In this document: one piece after another, positions 10,410 to 23,042 of the stretch | Layout of the letters: the number at the start of each line of letters is the position of its first letter | Numbering within the stretch: position 1 is the first letter of the stretch | Assembly: GCA_944470555.2 (NCBI GenBank) | Contig: OX104127.1 | Coordinates: forward strand, 132,247,113-132,311,112 | Reading direction: 5' to 3' | DNA length: 64,000 bases | DNA from: Heterobilharzia americana | Lineage: Eukaryota > Platyhelminthes > Trematoda > Strigeidida > Schistosomatidae | Translations under genes and position numbers: made by a program | The notes under the pieces: model-generated | Database searches by the model: none | What the model saw: only the letters and a program-made list of their open reading frames with translations | What the model was told of the DNA's origin: nothing

Positions 10410-10877
10410 TCATCGGCCATTTTCACGGGTCGTGACAACCTTGTGGCCAGAACGTATTAGACCTTCCTGGTTGCTTTTATAATCTACATATTCTAGGTTT
10501 TGAGCAACCTGAGAAGCTGAGTAGCTGTGACAACTTATCATAATAAGAAATGTACGCAGATCTTTGAGGGACGTTGGCACAGGACAGTCTTTGATCGCAA
10601 AGGCAAGGGACGTATGCCATTTTCGTCTATCACGTTTCCCGAAACTCAGTGAACGAGCGCTCTTCTGACACCTTGCCAGATTGAATGATCCGATGGTTTG
10701 GCGCGAACCCGCTGTATGTAGCCATGATAGGTATCTTCCTCTGGACAAGCTACCAGAATGTCGTCTAGATAAGGCTGGGTAGGTTCTAGCCCACGCAAGA
10801 CATTGGAACAAAGCTTCGGAAAGTTTGCGCGGCGTTGTGTAGACCAAAGTTAAGCCGTGTGCCGGAGAGATTTCCAT
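10410..10877 (-). pseudogene. Decayed gypsy-type reverse transcriptase fragment
   Basis: The nominal 155-residue frame is mostly out of register. Reading the - strand in shifting frames gives FGLHNAAQTF and YLDDILVACPEEDTY, which are RT motif B and the catalytic YLDD with its downstream helix. It is a different family from copies 1 and 2 (YLDD rather than YVDD). Confidence 0.65.
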
Positions 10878-11071
10878 TTCACGACAAACTTCCGAACATA
10901 CCTACTGAACCACAACTGTCTCACAACTCTCGGGATGATAGGTCCCCTTAATGTATGGGGTGTCGACCCCCTGCCGGTGAGTCCATATGCTTTTCTTATA
11001 CATGCCATGGATGCGATTACAACAATTAGGACCACTTAAATAGAGAAATAAATCTTTTCTCCTCACATTAA

Positions 11072-11345
11072 AAACGTAACATGAGAGAAGCCAGATTACG
11101 GGTATTATAACGCTGATATATCTCAAAATATCTACAAGACTTTATGAGTTAGAAATGATACAGAGGGAATGTCATTAAACTCTCTTAAAAATGGCCTGAA
11201 ATCCTGCTAGTTGTGAAACAAACAAGGAAGTATCACTTCTCAACGTATACAGAGTGTTCAAGTGGAGGTAATAAATATTATCCTCGTATAATGGGTTTGA
11301 TATCAGGGATACCAGTTTACAGGCACCGTCATATTCAAAATTTTT
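11072..11345 (+). repeat. Dispersed LTR-like repeat, copy a
   Basis: Starts near AACATGAGAGAAGCCAG and shares many blocks with 45,412-45,690 (GAGAAGCCAG, TGATATAT, AAATATACAAGA-like, GCGTATAC). It is probably part of an LTR of the second gypsy family, whose pol lies to the right. Confidence 0.45.
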
Positions 11346-13800
11346 GAAAGTTTACAAACTGGTGCTCGGCATTAAATAGTTTACACACCAAGTCATTGGT
11401 GTGCATAATGTAATTAAATTTTGCTGAAATTCATGAGACGGAGATGGATTTTCATCTTCCATCTCACAGATTGGTTCCGCTATCAATATCAAAAGCGCGC
11501 AGTGTTCAAAGTTTGCGTTATAAGCAACCGACGCAGTTAGTTCATTCGCACAGTTTGCTAATTAATGATACAAAAGTTTATTACTTAGAGTGATCTGCAG
11601 TTTTCAGCTTTGCTAACCACAAAGGACCTATTTATACAGTCTGGAGTATCAATAAAGTACCCATAGCTAAGTAACCAACGTGTATGGCTATATCAGTGCA
11701 TTTCCAGGTCACCACATAACGTTAAAAGGTAATATAGATTAATTCTGCTCGGAGTTTGCTGTGTTGGATTGATTTAGACACTTGTTATCATCACCAATGT
11801 AGATGTCCTCAGATACATCCCCTCGAAAAATCATCACAAGGGTGCAATGAATACCATATTTTTAATAAGAGCGTATACATGAAACTTAGGGCCACCCATG
11901 TAACAGTAGGCATGACTCTCCAAGTATATTTGTGAACGTATGCGTTCAAAACATCTACCCGCACCTTGGTGGCTCGTTCTCTGTTTTATTTATTCTCGTT
12001 TTAAATGGAATCTTAGAAACCTGCAATCGGACTGTAATCATATTGTCTTATCAGTACTTTTCTCAAATACCAATACCACAGTCTCCAAGAAACCCCTCCA
12101 CAACCGTGCGATGCGTGGTGAACGTCCTTATGGCATCACATGAAGCCCCTTCCATAAAGCCTCTTAAACGTATCCAGTGTTACAAAGAATGGTGCATTTA
12201 CCGCTATATCTCACTTTCAAATGGTTGACTGGGTCCATCCCACCCACCGCGACCTCAAACAGCATGCAAAAATGAAGGAAAATACCCACAACGCTTTCTA
12301 CATGTGGACAATCCGTGAGTCAACCTTGAAATTGAACGTGGTTTGACGGTTATTCACCAGCGCGATGCAAAACCCTATGGCACACTTGGTGGACACATGT
12401 TCAATTTACGATGGGCAGACAAAAATAGAACGTTTCGCCGGGAGGCGTTATACTTAAATTATTACTCTTTGTTGCTGCCTGTACATTATATTATGACACT
12501 TCAGAGAACCTGAGGTGCAAATCATTTTATCGATACATAGAATCTCCACTGGTACTTCCCTCCGCCTGTGGTTTTTCTGATGAAAACTCTTCGGTAACCA
12601 ACCCGGCATCACTTCTCTGAGAATGAACCTGCCAAATCTCTTCGCATAGGGCCCCCACGCATTCAGTAAACACAATTTTACTTTCTACTAGGAAACAAAG
12701 AAGCATCAAAAGAGTTCAACATGTGACTTAAAGCTCATCATTTTTATATGATGTAAAATCTTCATACTCGGCCTTGACTGCACGCAATCCCTCCGAGGAT
12801 GACTGTCGTCGTCTAGTGAACAGTGGTGCGCCAGTCGCCGTTGTGTGACGAGAAACATTGGAGGTCAAGGAAGGTACATCACGACTTGGCTTGAAGATCT
12901 CCAGAAAGGATGGACTAATAGACGCGCAACGACCGGAAATGTCAGTAGTGAAGTATACTGGGCTGTGAGGATGGGGTCTGTGCGGCAGTGCCAGAGGTAG
13001 GGGATCTGGTGGTAGAATCTAGTGAGTTATGTTTACCAGCATTTACCAGCGGCTGGTGGGGCTTTAAGAGATCCACATCACTTGTCCCAGTGGCTACATC
13101 ATATACAGTGAAAACCCAGGGAAATGACGACGTGGGCCGATAAAGAAATCAGGCTTTAGGAAAAGGAAAGCCCTGACAATTCCACTACAGAATAAAAAGT
13201 AAAATGAAACCACAGTATTCTTACAAATACAGAGCAATCACCTGCACGGTGGACGTTAAAAAAGTGGATCACATGGGATGAAGGAATGAAAATACTTCAG
13301 ATGCACTTGGACAAGCATCTTGTTGCTGACAGCTTTACACAGTTCGATGCAGAAATACGTGTGAAAGTGAGAAGGATGCGACCGGACAGTTATCATGCTT
13401 TTATCTGAGTTGTGACACAGTTGTCGTATTGGTTACAGTAGCTGCTCCACACATTCTAACGGCTTGCCCTTTCCTCCCTCATCATCTAGTGAAAATCAAC
13501 TTTTCCATTTTGAGCTCATATTCGGCTTTTCGTATAAAGCTTTCCCATCATTGCCAACTCTTCCCAATTAACCTTCCTTCGTTGCCCATTTTCTACCAGA
13601 CCCAAGTAATGACTTGTGTAATCTTCTGATGTTTTCGATCCAATTTAGTGACCTCCATTCCGCACCATTTAGATCCAGCAAAATCTTGTGCATTTTCCAA
13701 CATATATCAATGTGGTGATGCCTGAAAACTGGCTTCTTTCATGTTAAATTACTAATATGAGGATAAAATATTTATTATTATCACTATTAATGGCGACTAC
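11346..13800. other. Decayed repeat region without recognisable gene
   Basis: No frame here carries motifs I recognise. Frames at 11,932-12,228, 12,454-12,709 and 13,429-13,629 look like chance. Composition is somewhat richer in GC than the introns to the right, in keeping with old retroelement sequence (probably the LTR/untranslated part of the gypsy remnant at 13,830-15,820). Confidence 0.4.
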
Positions 13801-13829
13801 CAGTCTTTTTCCTTCCCTCCTCAAAGGGA

Positions 13830-14450
13830 AGCCTTTAAAAGCATCCAGGAACAGTTCCCCTGGTCATTCGGTTGCGGGTGATAAGGTGTGAAAAACGGTC
13901 ACTGGAATGCATTTCGCCTGCACAAGGCTGAAAAAGCCGCTGAAGTAAACTAGGTACTGGCATCGGTTACCGAGGTTTTAAGGACACCGAAGCGGTTAAA
14001 CAACACGGTCATTTTAGCGATAGTAATTTCAGTTGTACGCTGTGGCATGTAGAAAACTTCGGGCTATTTACCATGCGCGTTGACGGTAATAAGATACATT
14101 TTACCTTTTATTGGCCCTGCAAAGTTAGCACGAATCCTTCTCCATGGTGTTGTGATCATCGCCGAAGGGTGTAAGAGGGAATAATTAGGTTTTCGCCGTC
14201 AGGGTGCAATTAAGATAATTTTGACATGTTTCCCATATCCTGATCCATATTAGTCCAATACACGTATGCACGCCCCAAGGATTTCATTCCAGTTACACAT
14301 GGACGGTCACTGTAGATTTGGTCCAGCAGTTTTAGTCGAAGGCTCCTTGGTGCTACTATTTTGTTGCCAAACATGACCCATGATTCCATAGCCGACAGTG
14401 GGTCATGGCAGTGATGTTATTGTTCAAGGCCCCCAGCGCACTGAGACATA
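13830..14450 (-). pseudogene. Gypsy integrase remnant, second family
   Basis: Reading the - strand gives VAPRSLRLKLLDQIY and SLGRAYVYWTNMDQDM (zinc-binding part), then NFAGPIKGKMYLITVNAHGK and a core-like stretch. Stops and shifts break it. It follows the RNase H remnant in the order expected for a - strand gypsy pol. Confidence 0.7.
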
Positions 14451-14472
14451 GACCGCTTGGTCCAGAGAAACT

Positions 14473-14970
14473 TCAAACAGCCTTAAGGGCTCCGTCTTTT
14501 TCAGTAGGAGCTTTGATGCTTTCAAGCCGCTGGTAAGCCGGGTGATCCACCTCTTTTCCAACTTCACCTTCAACTTCCACGGCTGCAATCGAAGTGTATT
14601 CTCTACATAGGGGATGACGACTGATAAGTTGTGAGAGTGTTCTTCTGACCAAAACCATTTTTAGGTTGTCAATACATGCTAAAACACAATCCATCACCGT
14701 GGTAATCCACCACTGAAGGCGATTTGTGTTGTAAGTTGGAATACCTTTTTTGAACCAAACACTGTTAATTCAGGTTCATGATCGGTCAGTAGAGTAACCT
14801 TTTGTCCGTATATCATTAATTGGTGGAACCTTCTGACCACGAGGAAGATAGATGTAGCTTCTTCCTCAACCTCAAGCAGGTTGCATTATGTAGGCGTAAG
14901 TAAGTAGGAAGCGTGAGCGGTAGACTCCACAGGACACTAAAAAAAGCAAAAATTTGAAACCACAGAGGCA
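14473..14970 (-). pseudogene. RNase H remnant, second gypsy family
   Basis: The - strand reads RFHQLMIYGQKVTLLTDHEP, then FGSKKGIPTYNTNRLQWW, the RNase H TDHxP region and the typical following block of this gypsy clade. The 74-residue open frame 14,697-14,473 is its continuation. Confidence 0.75.
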
Positions 14971-15149
14971 ACTACAATGGGCAGTGATGGGTCGTGATAA
15001 GTGGGGTGCAACCCCAGGGTAATTAAACTCTTAATTTTATCGAATGCCTGATAGCAGCCATCTGAGTAATTTTTCTTGGACTCCCTCGTTAATGGTACAT
15101 TCAAAGGGCTGAGACTGCGATGGAGACCATCCGGGAACGTGCTGTGATG

Positions 15150-15820
15150 ATCTACTAGACCCAGAAATGAACGTTAAGCCATGACATCCTCCGGATACGG
15201 CACACGTTTTATCGCATTAATTTTGTCTGGATCCCAGCTTCCTCCGCTTTTATTCACAATAAAACCAATACGGCAAACGTTTTTGCACAAAATCACATTA
15301 GTCTCAGCGAAGTCGTAACCCATATTCTGGAATGCGCCGAAAAATTGGGTCGAATTTGCGCATTGGATCCTCTTTCCTCTTCCCCATTGTAATCACCTCA
15401 TCCAAGTGAACCCTTAAGGCAGACATATCATACGCCATCGTATCCATTACTTGTTGGAACAACGCTGGAGCCGTTTTCTTACACAGGGAGAGACGATCGA
15501 ATCTAAATACCTCCTTGCGAGCACTGACGGCAGAAGTTCGTTGCGTCCCTCTGCTATCGGACTTTGTAAATATGCCTCGGAAAAGTCCAGCCCTGCAAAA
15601 TACTTGCCACCACCTTGCTTCCTGTATAGATTTGTAGGTGCTGGGACTGGATACTGAAGATTTTAAAGAGCGGTGCCAAACCCTGCACAGCGACCTCCAT
15701 ACAAGCGTATGGTGACGAAAAATCTACTGACCCAATTACTTTTAACGACATAGGACGCTTGAGTCTTCGCTTCACGGTAAGTGAGGCTGTGTATGGCGCT
15801 GCCTTCATGGTCGAAACACA
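15150..15820 (-). pseudogene. Reverse transcriptase remnant, second gypsy family
   Basis: Around 15,600-15,560 the - strand reads GLDFSEAYLQ, equivalent to the RT motif A region (LDLSDAYLQ type). Further down it gives fragments of motifs C to E (for example RIGFIVNKSGGSWDP), with several frameshifts. The 84-residue frame at 15,808-15,554 includes the part just upstream. Confidence 0.65.
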
Positions 15821-15849
15821 GGCCTAAATTTTAGACACGGTGCAAAAAG

Positions 15850-16880
15850 CAGCTCTGAATTTTGTGTATTCCCCCAGGCCGTCGGAGGACACGGTGGTGT
15901 CTTAGTCGAAACTCATCTGTTAGTTTCAGTTGAGTATGTGACGAAATAACAGGTATCAGCTGAGTCGTGACTTCGGCTCGGATGCATATAAGGTTTAGTA
16001 ATTTATAAAGCAGCTTCGGTTTCTCTATTCATTCCAAACTAAGGAGGTCTAAAGGTAGTCGGTCCGTCAGGCACAGTATTCCATTAGATGTCACATTACC
16101 ATGCACAAGGTATAATGAACCTCACCAACAACATCCACCAGAAAGCCTAATGCACTGCAGGCGACCTTAGAAGTTGGGTGTTGGCCTATTCGCAGCCATT
16201 TTAGCTTTCTGATAAGCATCATGCCTAAGGCTGGAACAAGATGAAACGAATCTGCTGTCCTTTGATTTTTATGAATGTATATTTTCTTCACGCCGATCAG
16301 CTTATTTGTGGTGCTACTACAGCATTTAATTTGAGGTTATCATGCTGATGCCTCTGTGAGCACAGCTTTGACCAATTTCGGTGTTTAACACTGCAACGAT
16401 CCTCTGTGTGACCGCGTCAAGAACCATTCAAGCATTAATCATGCTTAAACAAGACTACATTTCACAAACTGCCAGCCTATAAAATGCCAACTCGGTGAAG
16501 GTGGTTTCGACTTCATAAGATCGCCACTTACACGTTCAGTACTTACTTCACCTTGCTGACTGGCTTTATTATAACTCACTGAATGACTTCTGACCATTTC
16601 AGAATCGTGCTCCAAATGAGTCAATCTTTAACAGTTATCTGTAATTCCTTGGACTGTTATGTTCACGCACTATTCGATCCCAAGTAAAACATGGATATGT
16701 GTGTAAGTATCTAATGAAGATGATATGCTGCAGACAAAAATAAGATACCTAAGTTGGTCTTCTGTCATTGACGGAAGTCTGAAATGTTAACGATCTTGAC
16801 TGACAACCCAGGTAGGTTTAACCCATCAACGCCTGATTCTTTTATGACATTCAAGCACTGACACTTTAAGAATTGTCCCG
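15850..16880. other. Decayed repeat, no gene recognised
   Basis: Short frames only. The sequence probably belongs to the protease/gag part of the second gypsy family, but I cannot point to a motif. Confidence 0.35.
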
Positions 16881-16881
16881 G

Positions 16882-17456
16882 TGCGAACTTGACAATTTGC
16901 CTCGGCATACAGAAACCATATTCCTACATTTTCTGGCCAACATGGCACGAGTTGGATGGTGTTCGTAGTCGGCCTAATACGAATAAGCTTCGAAGTATGT
17001 TGGCATATACGGATGTATGAAGGTTACAAAAATGAAAACATTATACGGGTATAAAATGGAACAGGCTCAACAATTTAAGATTTGTTATTAGTCGTGATTT
17101 TTCATCACATCGGGCTCATCGATCTAGGAACTGTAGCGGTGCGAACTTGACAGACGCAAAAGCCAATCACTAATCATTCGAACTTGTTATATACCCACGA
17201 ATACGAGAACAAGAAGGAACACAATAGCGTAGTCGGATGGAACAGTATATTTGCGAAGTGGTGCCAAGATGCCGGTGCGTTCCAACTAACTGGCTAGGGA
17301 GTCGGTTACGAGCAGTGTAACGTAACACGACAGCGTGCCAAATGGTGAGGATGCTTGACCGGCTGCCTTCAGCTCAGCAAATCCAGTTAAACTGTGGAGG
17401 TCAGCATCAATGTTGGATCTCGTCTAACCCTAGGCTATTGATTCTAGAGAAATGTG
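16882..17456 (-). mobile_element. Third copy of the inverted-arm gypsy element, internally deleted
   Basis: Thirteen bases of an arm (TGCGAACTTGACA) jump straight into the gag start region (matching 9,826-10,078), then arm A6. The join lies in a shared GACA, so almost all of gag-pol and one arm were lost by a microhomology deletion. The leader is a few bases different from copies 1 and 2, so this is an independent, older copy. Confidence 0.8.
17140..17456 (+). repeat. Terminal arm A6
   Basis: Full arm, matching A5 until GAAATGTG and then entering unrelated sequence. The 61-residue frame 17,342-17,527 is the arm frame MVRMLDR extended into the flank. Confidence 0.85.
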
Positions 17457-18400
17457 TGACACTACAATTTCACATCCAACCCGCACATTATTTTGAGGCT
17501 GTAGGGATGCGTGTTACAATTCCGTAACGTTTGATCAACCCTACTTAATTTGATGTGTTCTAGTACCTGCTTAACCAGTACTTTACCTAACGTGTAAGTA
17601 CTGGTAACAAAACACAAATCAAAAGAACTGATACGCAATGTATTTAAAGGAGCTAAGGTAAATGTTATAATAATGAATGGGGGAAAAGTTTAATCAACTT
17701 ATCTGGCTTGTAAGGCTGAACTAGGGACTCGGAGTACGTGCGTGGTGATCAGCACAATGGAGCGCAAAAATGGCGTCCAAGCCTGCTCGGATGCATGCTC
17801 GTTAAAACAAAACTTAAAACACCCTAAGCATCCGGAGGCAAGCTAGAGATTTATTTAATTAATTTAATTTAAACTATTTATTTTAGCCCTAGTTATATTT
17901 TGGTGCCAGGAAGGTGCACTACAAGGCAAATAGTTCTTTCCCGCTGATGCCACTGCACTGAAGAAACTTCACTGGCATCTATTAGGGATTCTGTTGATGT
18001 ACGGGGTTTCAAGAACTCAATGTAGTTCTAAAATCACTGTTTGTTGGGGAACTAAATGAGACCCTCTGAAGAATGATCAGGTTCCTAAGGATGTCTTTTT
18101 GTTGAAAGTAGGACAGCGAAAGATAAAACCATATCTTTCTTCACTGCTATTGACATAGTCTATTACAAAACCCACACGTATGATTACATGTTTTTCCACA
18201 AATGTTCAGTGTAATGTGATTGGTTTTGAAAGCTTTTCAAGGCGTCTGTAAGGAATCCAGGGGATGTTATTTTCTTCTGTAACACTGATTGTGACTTTCA
18301 TGGCTTTCCGGAATAGTCGGTCTGAAGGCACATATCCAAACATCCACGCCATTTAGTATGTTGTAGCATTTCGTTGCACTGCTTATTAACGATCCTCTAG
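17457..18400. other. No gene seen
   Basis: AT-rich sequence with no recognised motif; likely old repeat DNA. Confidence 0.4.
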
Positions 18401-18539
18401 TCAATTAGACGGAACACATTAATACTTTACACGATTTACTAAATAGACTATCCCACCTGGCAACTTCAGTGTGCCCATCCTTGTTCTCCCACTCATGGGT
18501 AGATTACAAGTACGAAAAATTATCGTCTGATCTTTACAT

Positions 18540-18800
18540 CTGTCGAATTCAAGTAAGACGAGCTCTTAAAGTAGTAAGTCCGACGTGATTTTACACTTTT
18601 GATAGGCTAAGTACGATCTATCCCACTCCTTAACGTCTTTCTTCACCCCCAGAAAGGCAGAAACGTTATGAGATAAGTTTGGTGTTGGCCTGCAGACCTG
18701 AATGAGATAGGTTTTAGCGTGCTGAAGACGTTGCGTCAATGTCTTCTCGGAACTACCGGACATGTTTGCCTTACGAATATGTCGCATAAAACTGTATCTT
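18540..18800 (-). pseudogene. Integrase zinc-binding fragment related to copies 1 and 2
   Basis: The - strand frame 18,787-18,566 contains LTQRLQHAKTYLIQVC and KKDVKEWDRSYLAYQKCK. Its layout matches the H2C2 region of the copy 1 integrase (LHRLSHPGV, NKDVRVWA, AYQKRK) but with a shift, so it is an old relative. Confidence 0.6.
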
Positions 18801-18829
18801 CACTCAACTCAACATACTGACATGATTCT

Positions 18830-19990
18830 ATCACAATATCTGAAAATGGGTTTCATTACTAGCTGTTAACTGTTTCGCACACCTGCTTCTTAATTCTTGT
18901 TTTGTTCCAGTGGTCAAGATTAAGAACTTGCACAGAAGCTGAATAATGTTGAAGGACAGAAACACTACTTTCTGACCTTAGAGTATAGCAGTCAGGTAAT
19001 ATGCACCATTTTAGATAATTGATACAAATCAACCCAGGACAAATATATACATGGTAGGCTGTGAGCAGCACTTGTGTGAGGACACCTGATACTACCCAGG
19101 CCAGAGCTGAAGTAAGATCCAACACCTAAAATAAAATGCTCAAATTGATTAGTTACATGTCCATCATTTCTTCAATAATCTGTATATTTCTGTGCCGGTG
19201 ATCTATCAAGTTCACACCCTGACCACAAATAATACCCAAAAATGCAATGCGATTAGTTCGCTGGTGACAGCAATGCAGAAGCCTAAAAATCTTTTATATG
19301 ATGCAATCCCTTTAAGATAACTCCGAAGACAGATCAATACTACTCTTTAAATCACCCGAAAGCAATTAGATGAACTGTACCTCAACTCTGAGTTCCTGTC
19401 TTTAAATCGTGGAAGTTGACTGATGATGAATTATCCAAAGATTAAGTACAATCAGAAGACAAGTCCGAGTGGATTACCACTGGAATCAGTTCACTAACGA
19501 CAAATATTGTGGTAAAGGCAATATGATTTTACTTTTTTCTAAAGAAACACAATCATTAAGCCTGGTCAGATTATCATGAAGACGTTCATATTATTATCTT
19601 TTCACCGCTACGAAATCACTGAATCCAAAATCCCCTATAACAATTCTGCTGATACCTCTTTTATTAGGCTGTGTGAAAGCAGTTGTCCAAAGTACAGTAA
19701 CTAACACGTAACTACGAATTGTTGCATCGGTGACTTACTGAAGTAAAATAAGTTACTATTTTCCCTCCAGCTCTGACAGTGTTTCGATACCACATAACCT
19801 GTCCAATTCTACATACTCGATTCATCTTGCAGTGAAATCCAGTAATACTCAGCTGGTACTTCTATATTCTAAACACAAACCCACAGAACTTTATTCTTAA
19901 AATGCACGTCTTCGCATAAAAACCATAGTATAACTATCTCGCTAGTGAAGATGTGTTATCGTCATCAGTCGAAACGTAAGCCAAAAATTT
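18830..19990. other. No gene seen
   Basis: Frames at 19,125-18,859 and smaller ones have no recognisable motif. The stretch is AT-rich intergenic or repeat DNA. Confidence 0.4.
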
Positions 19991-20000
19991 TTATGTTCAG

Positions 20001-20260
20001 CATTGAAAGGTCAAAAAAACCATGAGATAACACATGGAACGGTGAACAAACTGCAGTACTCTCCTAGTTTGGTTCCAGGTGGGAATAAATTCAACCAAAT
20101 AAATGCCAATTCAGTCACTAGGATATACGAAAGTTTGCAGGCGAACAAAACGGCTGTAAGTGAACATACTTTATTGGTAGACTGGTCAACTGGTGTAATG
20201 TCTATTGACGATGCGTTGAGAAAGTTTAACAACACTGGAATTCGTTATGCTGTCACATAA
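20001..20260 (+). CDS. Unassigned small ORF or orphan exon
   Basis: An open stretch of about 85 codons reads KLQYSPSLVPGGNKFNQINA, then NSVTRIYESLQ and LLVDWSTGVMSIDDALRKF. A good acceptor (TTTTTATGTTCAG) sits exactly before it at 20,000. The composition looks like a globular protein, not noise. The MSIDDALRK part loosely recalls the start of an EPS8-type PTB domain (MITVDDGIRKL), but the match is short. No clear donor follows and a stop comes at 20,258. It could be a terminal exon, a lone duplicated exon or a pseudogene. There is no ATG at the start, so it would have to be spliced. Confidence 0.35.
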
Positions 20261-20639
20261 TTTGGTCAGTTCAGTATGGATCCACTAACAGTTTTCCGTG
20301 GATAACTAGGCACGCTGAAAAATCACTCCGTAGGAAAAAACGACTGGGATTTCTTTATCAGTTTAGACTAAAGTATTGTGCAGTCAGAAATTCTTGTAAA
20401 AAACGAATTAGGAAATCTAGGTAACACACGAGATGGAAATCTTCCAGGACTCCAAATACTAACATAAAAGGTTAGACACTAACATTAGGAGAAGTAAGAG
20501 GAACAAAAGCATCACAACCCTCGAGCTGGGTGAAGATTTAACTCACGTAGCTGATAATAATATGATTAAAAAGAGGCTGTATCACATCACTTCGGGGATT
20601 ATTCTCTCAGTGCCAATAAAACGCTCGCACTGCCGAAAT

Positions 20640-21730
20640 CCGATGAATAAAACCAATGCTCAATGAAAAGGTGGTCACCTTAAAACTACTCCAGACACTC
20701 AATACGCCCAAGTCCTGTCTTCCAGATGAGTAACACTTATGCATGTTATCAGCACTAGCAAATATCATCATCAAACACCTACTTCATAAATCAATCAAAA
20801 CCACCCGAGGATGGGAAGGATATCGCCATCAGACCAGTCTAAAAAAAACCCATTGACATCTAGTGGCTAACTCTCATCTACTTACCAGCTGAGCTTTTCA
20901 AAAAGACCATCCTCAGTACCGATCTACTAAGTATCAAGGAAAACAGACTTTTAGCTATGGAACAGCATGGGCTTGGAAACAGCCATTCGTGCTCAACAAA
21001 TATCATCACTGCAAGAGAGGGTTAGGTTGTCGACAACGATATGAACTTCCCAATAGATATAATACTCACATACTTCAGCAGAGCTTTCAACAGGGTCTCT
21101 CACCTAGGCCTAAATACGAAGCTGGAAGTCATATCATTAGGAACTGGGTCAAGAATTTTATTCGCAATAGACGACAGAGATTAAGGGTAAATGGATTAAG
21201 CAGCTGTGCCTTAAGGTTCACTTCTCTTCCTACTCTAAGGGAACGACATAACCAAGACAACTAGATCTTCCATCTCCACGTTTACAGACGATGTTTAACT
21301 CTGGAGATTATTCACGGTGACGAGGACAAGCTGCTTCTGCAGTACAACTGAAGTGCTCTAGTAGATTGGTCAACGACTAACAGCGAAGTCATGTAGATCA
21401 TCATTATCCGTTCGTATGACTGCTTGATTAACGACATGCTATCACCCAAAGTAGCTGAATACAGGGACTTTGGTATCATAGTTATACATGATCCCTAAGT
21501 ATCAGCAAGCTGCAGAATGGTACCTACCAAATACTTTCGAATCTCTGTCATCAAGAAAGGTCTTTCGGAACTTTGATGAGAATATATTGCAGGTCTTAGG
21601 CACGACCTTATTTGCAGCATAGGATTAGAACACCGAGTCCGTGTAACAAATATGAAACTGACATAACAGAGAAAGTCTAGAAAACAGTAACTAAGGTGAT
21701 CACAACGCAAACCAACCTCTCTTCCGAAGA
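20640..21730 (+). pseudogene. Decayed non-LTR (CR1/jockey-like) LINE reverse transcriptase
   Basis: Shifting + strand frames give ENRLLAMEQHGLGNSHSCST, TYFSRAFNRVSHLGLNTKLE, NWVKNFIRNRRQRLRVNGLS and FTDDV, which correspond to RT blocks QHGF, DFSKAFDRV, the RRQRVRVNG segment and FADDV. Many stops and shifts. The 91-residue frame 20,989-21,264 carries the middle part. Confidence 0.75.
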
Positions 21731-21739
21731 AAAACTGGA

Positions 21740-22810
21740 TCAATAAGGTCTTTTCCCATTGCTTTACCGTAGAATGAGAGCTGATCTCATCTTAACACAT
21801 AACTTGAATGATGAAGAACTTTCTCTGTTATCTCATTTATCCCTCTCTTTTGTAACTGTTGATATCCATAAAACAGTGAAATCGTCCACATGTGAAAATA
21901 CATTTCTTACACAAAGTTGTAAGCTAATGAAACTTTTTAGTAGGAAGAACAGTGTCTTCACCTTCTGTTCATACTTGCAAAATGAGAGTGGATCTACACA
22001 GTAGAACCAACAGTATAGATTAATATAGGTCATTGACCTATTATCCTTAATTCTGAAAACTAAATTAAATTGGTGTCAGATGTACAGCAATTAGCAAACC
22101 TTCCCAGCGGTAGTCCTTTATTATGGGGTACTTAGGAGAACAAAAGTAAATGGGGATTTGTTCAACATGAAAATGAACCATAAAATCCTGCTTATTCCGG
22201 ATGCATACACAAACAGGAAATATACACACTTCTGTCGATTATTTTACCAAAAGAATGGACAAAGCTAGTTGATAAAGATGTTGGGAATAAAAACTCGTGG
22301 AAGGAATAACAACTGTTCCCATCATCACCACACTTTGTACACCATCAAGTGTTTTGTAATTGCTTTGCAAACGCAACCGAATTGAGTACGGTTACATCAG
22401 ATAACCAATAGGTGGAGAGTAGGTGACCCAGTTAATTAGACAACTGTGAGAAGTGTGCACTCTAAAACAAGAAGTGTTTATGAAGTTCATAAACAACTGA
22501 GTGGATCAAAAACGAGTTTCTATGAGAAAAAAATACTCCAATTACCTAGTAAGTAACCTCGCCTAGTAAGTGCTTTCGTTTGAAATAAATTTTACGATCG
22601 GCAACTTGTGAAAAATCGAAACACACTTATTCTTACATCTTCTTCGAGTGAACCGTTTCGTTAGAACACAGAAAATGACATGATGTACAGAGCAGGATAA
22701 ACAAACAAACACAGCCTTATGAGGAATAAATAAAGAAGTTAACAAAGGCACATAAGTCTGCCTGAAGTGTTGGGAATAAAAGTGATCTTTTACAAACAAA
22801 TCTGGTACAT
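21740..22810. other. 3' flank of SETD1, no gene seen
   Basis: AT-rich DNA. The overlapping open frames on both strands near 21,760-22,030 and 22,563-22,799 have no recognised motif. Confidence 0.4.
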
Positions 22811-22813
22811 AAA

Positions 22814-22819
22814 TTTATT
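22814..22819 (-). promoter_or_regulatory. Candidate SETD1 polyadenylation signal AATAAA
   Basis: AATAAA on the - strand, about 225 bases after the SETD1 stop. Position and sequence fit a poly(A) signal, but AT-rich DNA gives many chance matches and no transcript is available. Confidence 0.35.
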
Positions 22820-23042
22820 GAAATAAGGAATTAAAAGCATTTGGAAAAGAAAATAGTTCAATCATAAAGCAAACACCCTGAAAAGTAAAGAAACAAAGTA
22901 TATACAGGAAAAACAAACATCTTTTTGGAAAATTAAACCTACTACTTTTCAAGAAACACAAAAGTTTTGGAAAGAATGAATCAATTACTTACAGAACTAT
23001 ATATAGAAGTATATACATATTATAATTCTGATAAAAGACCAG

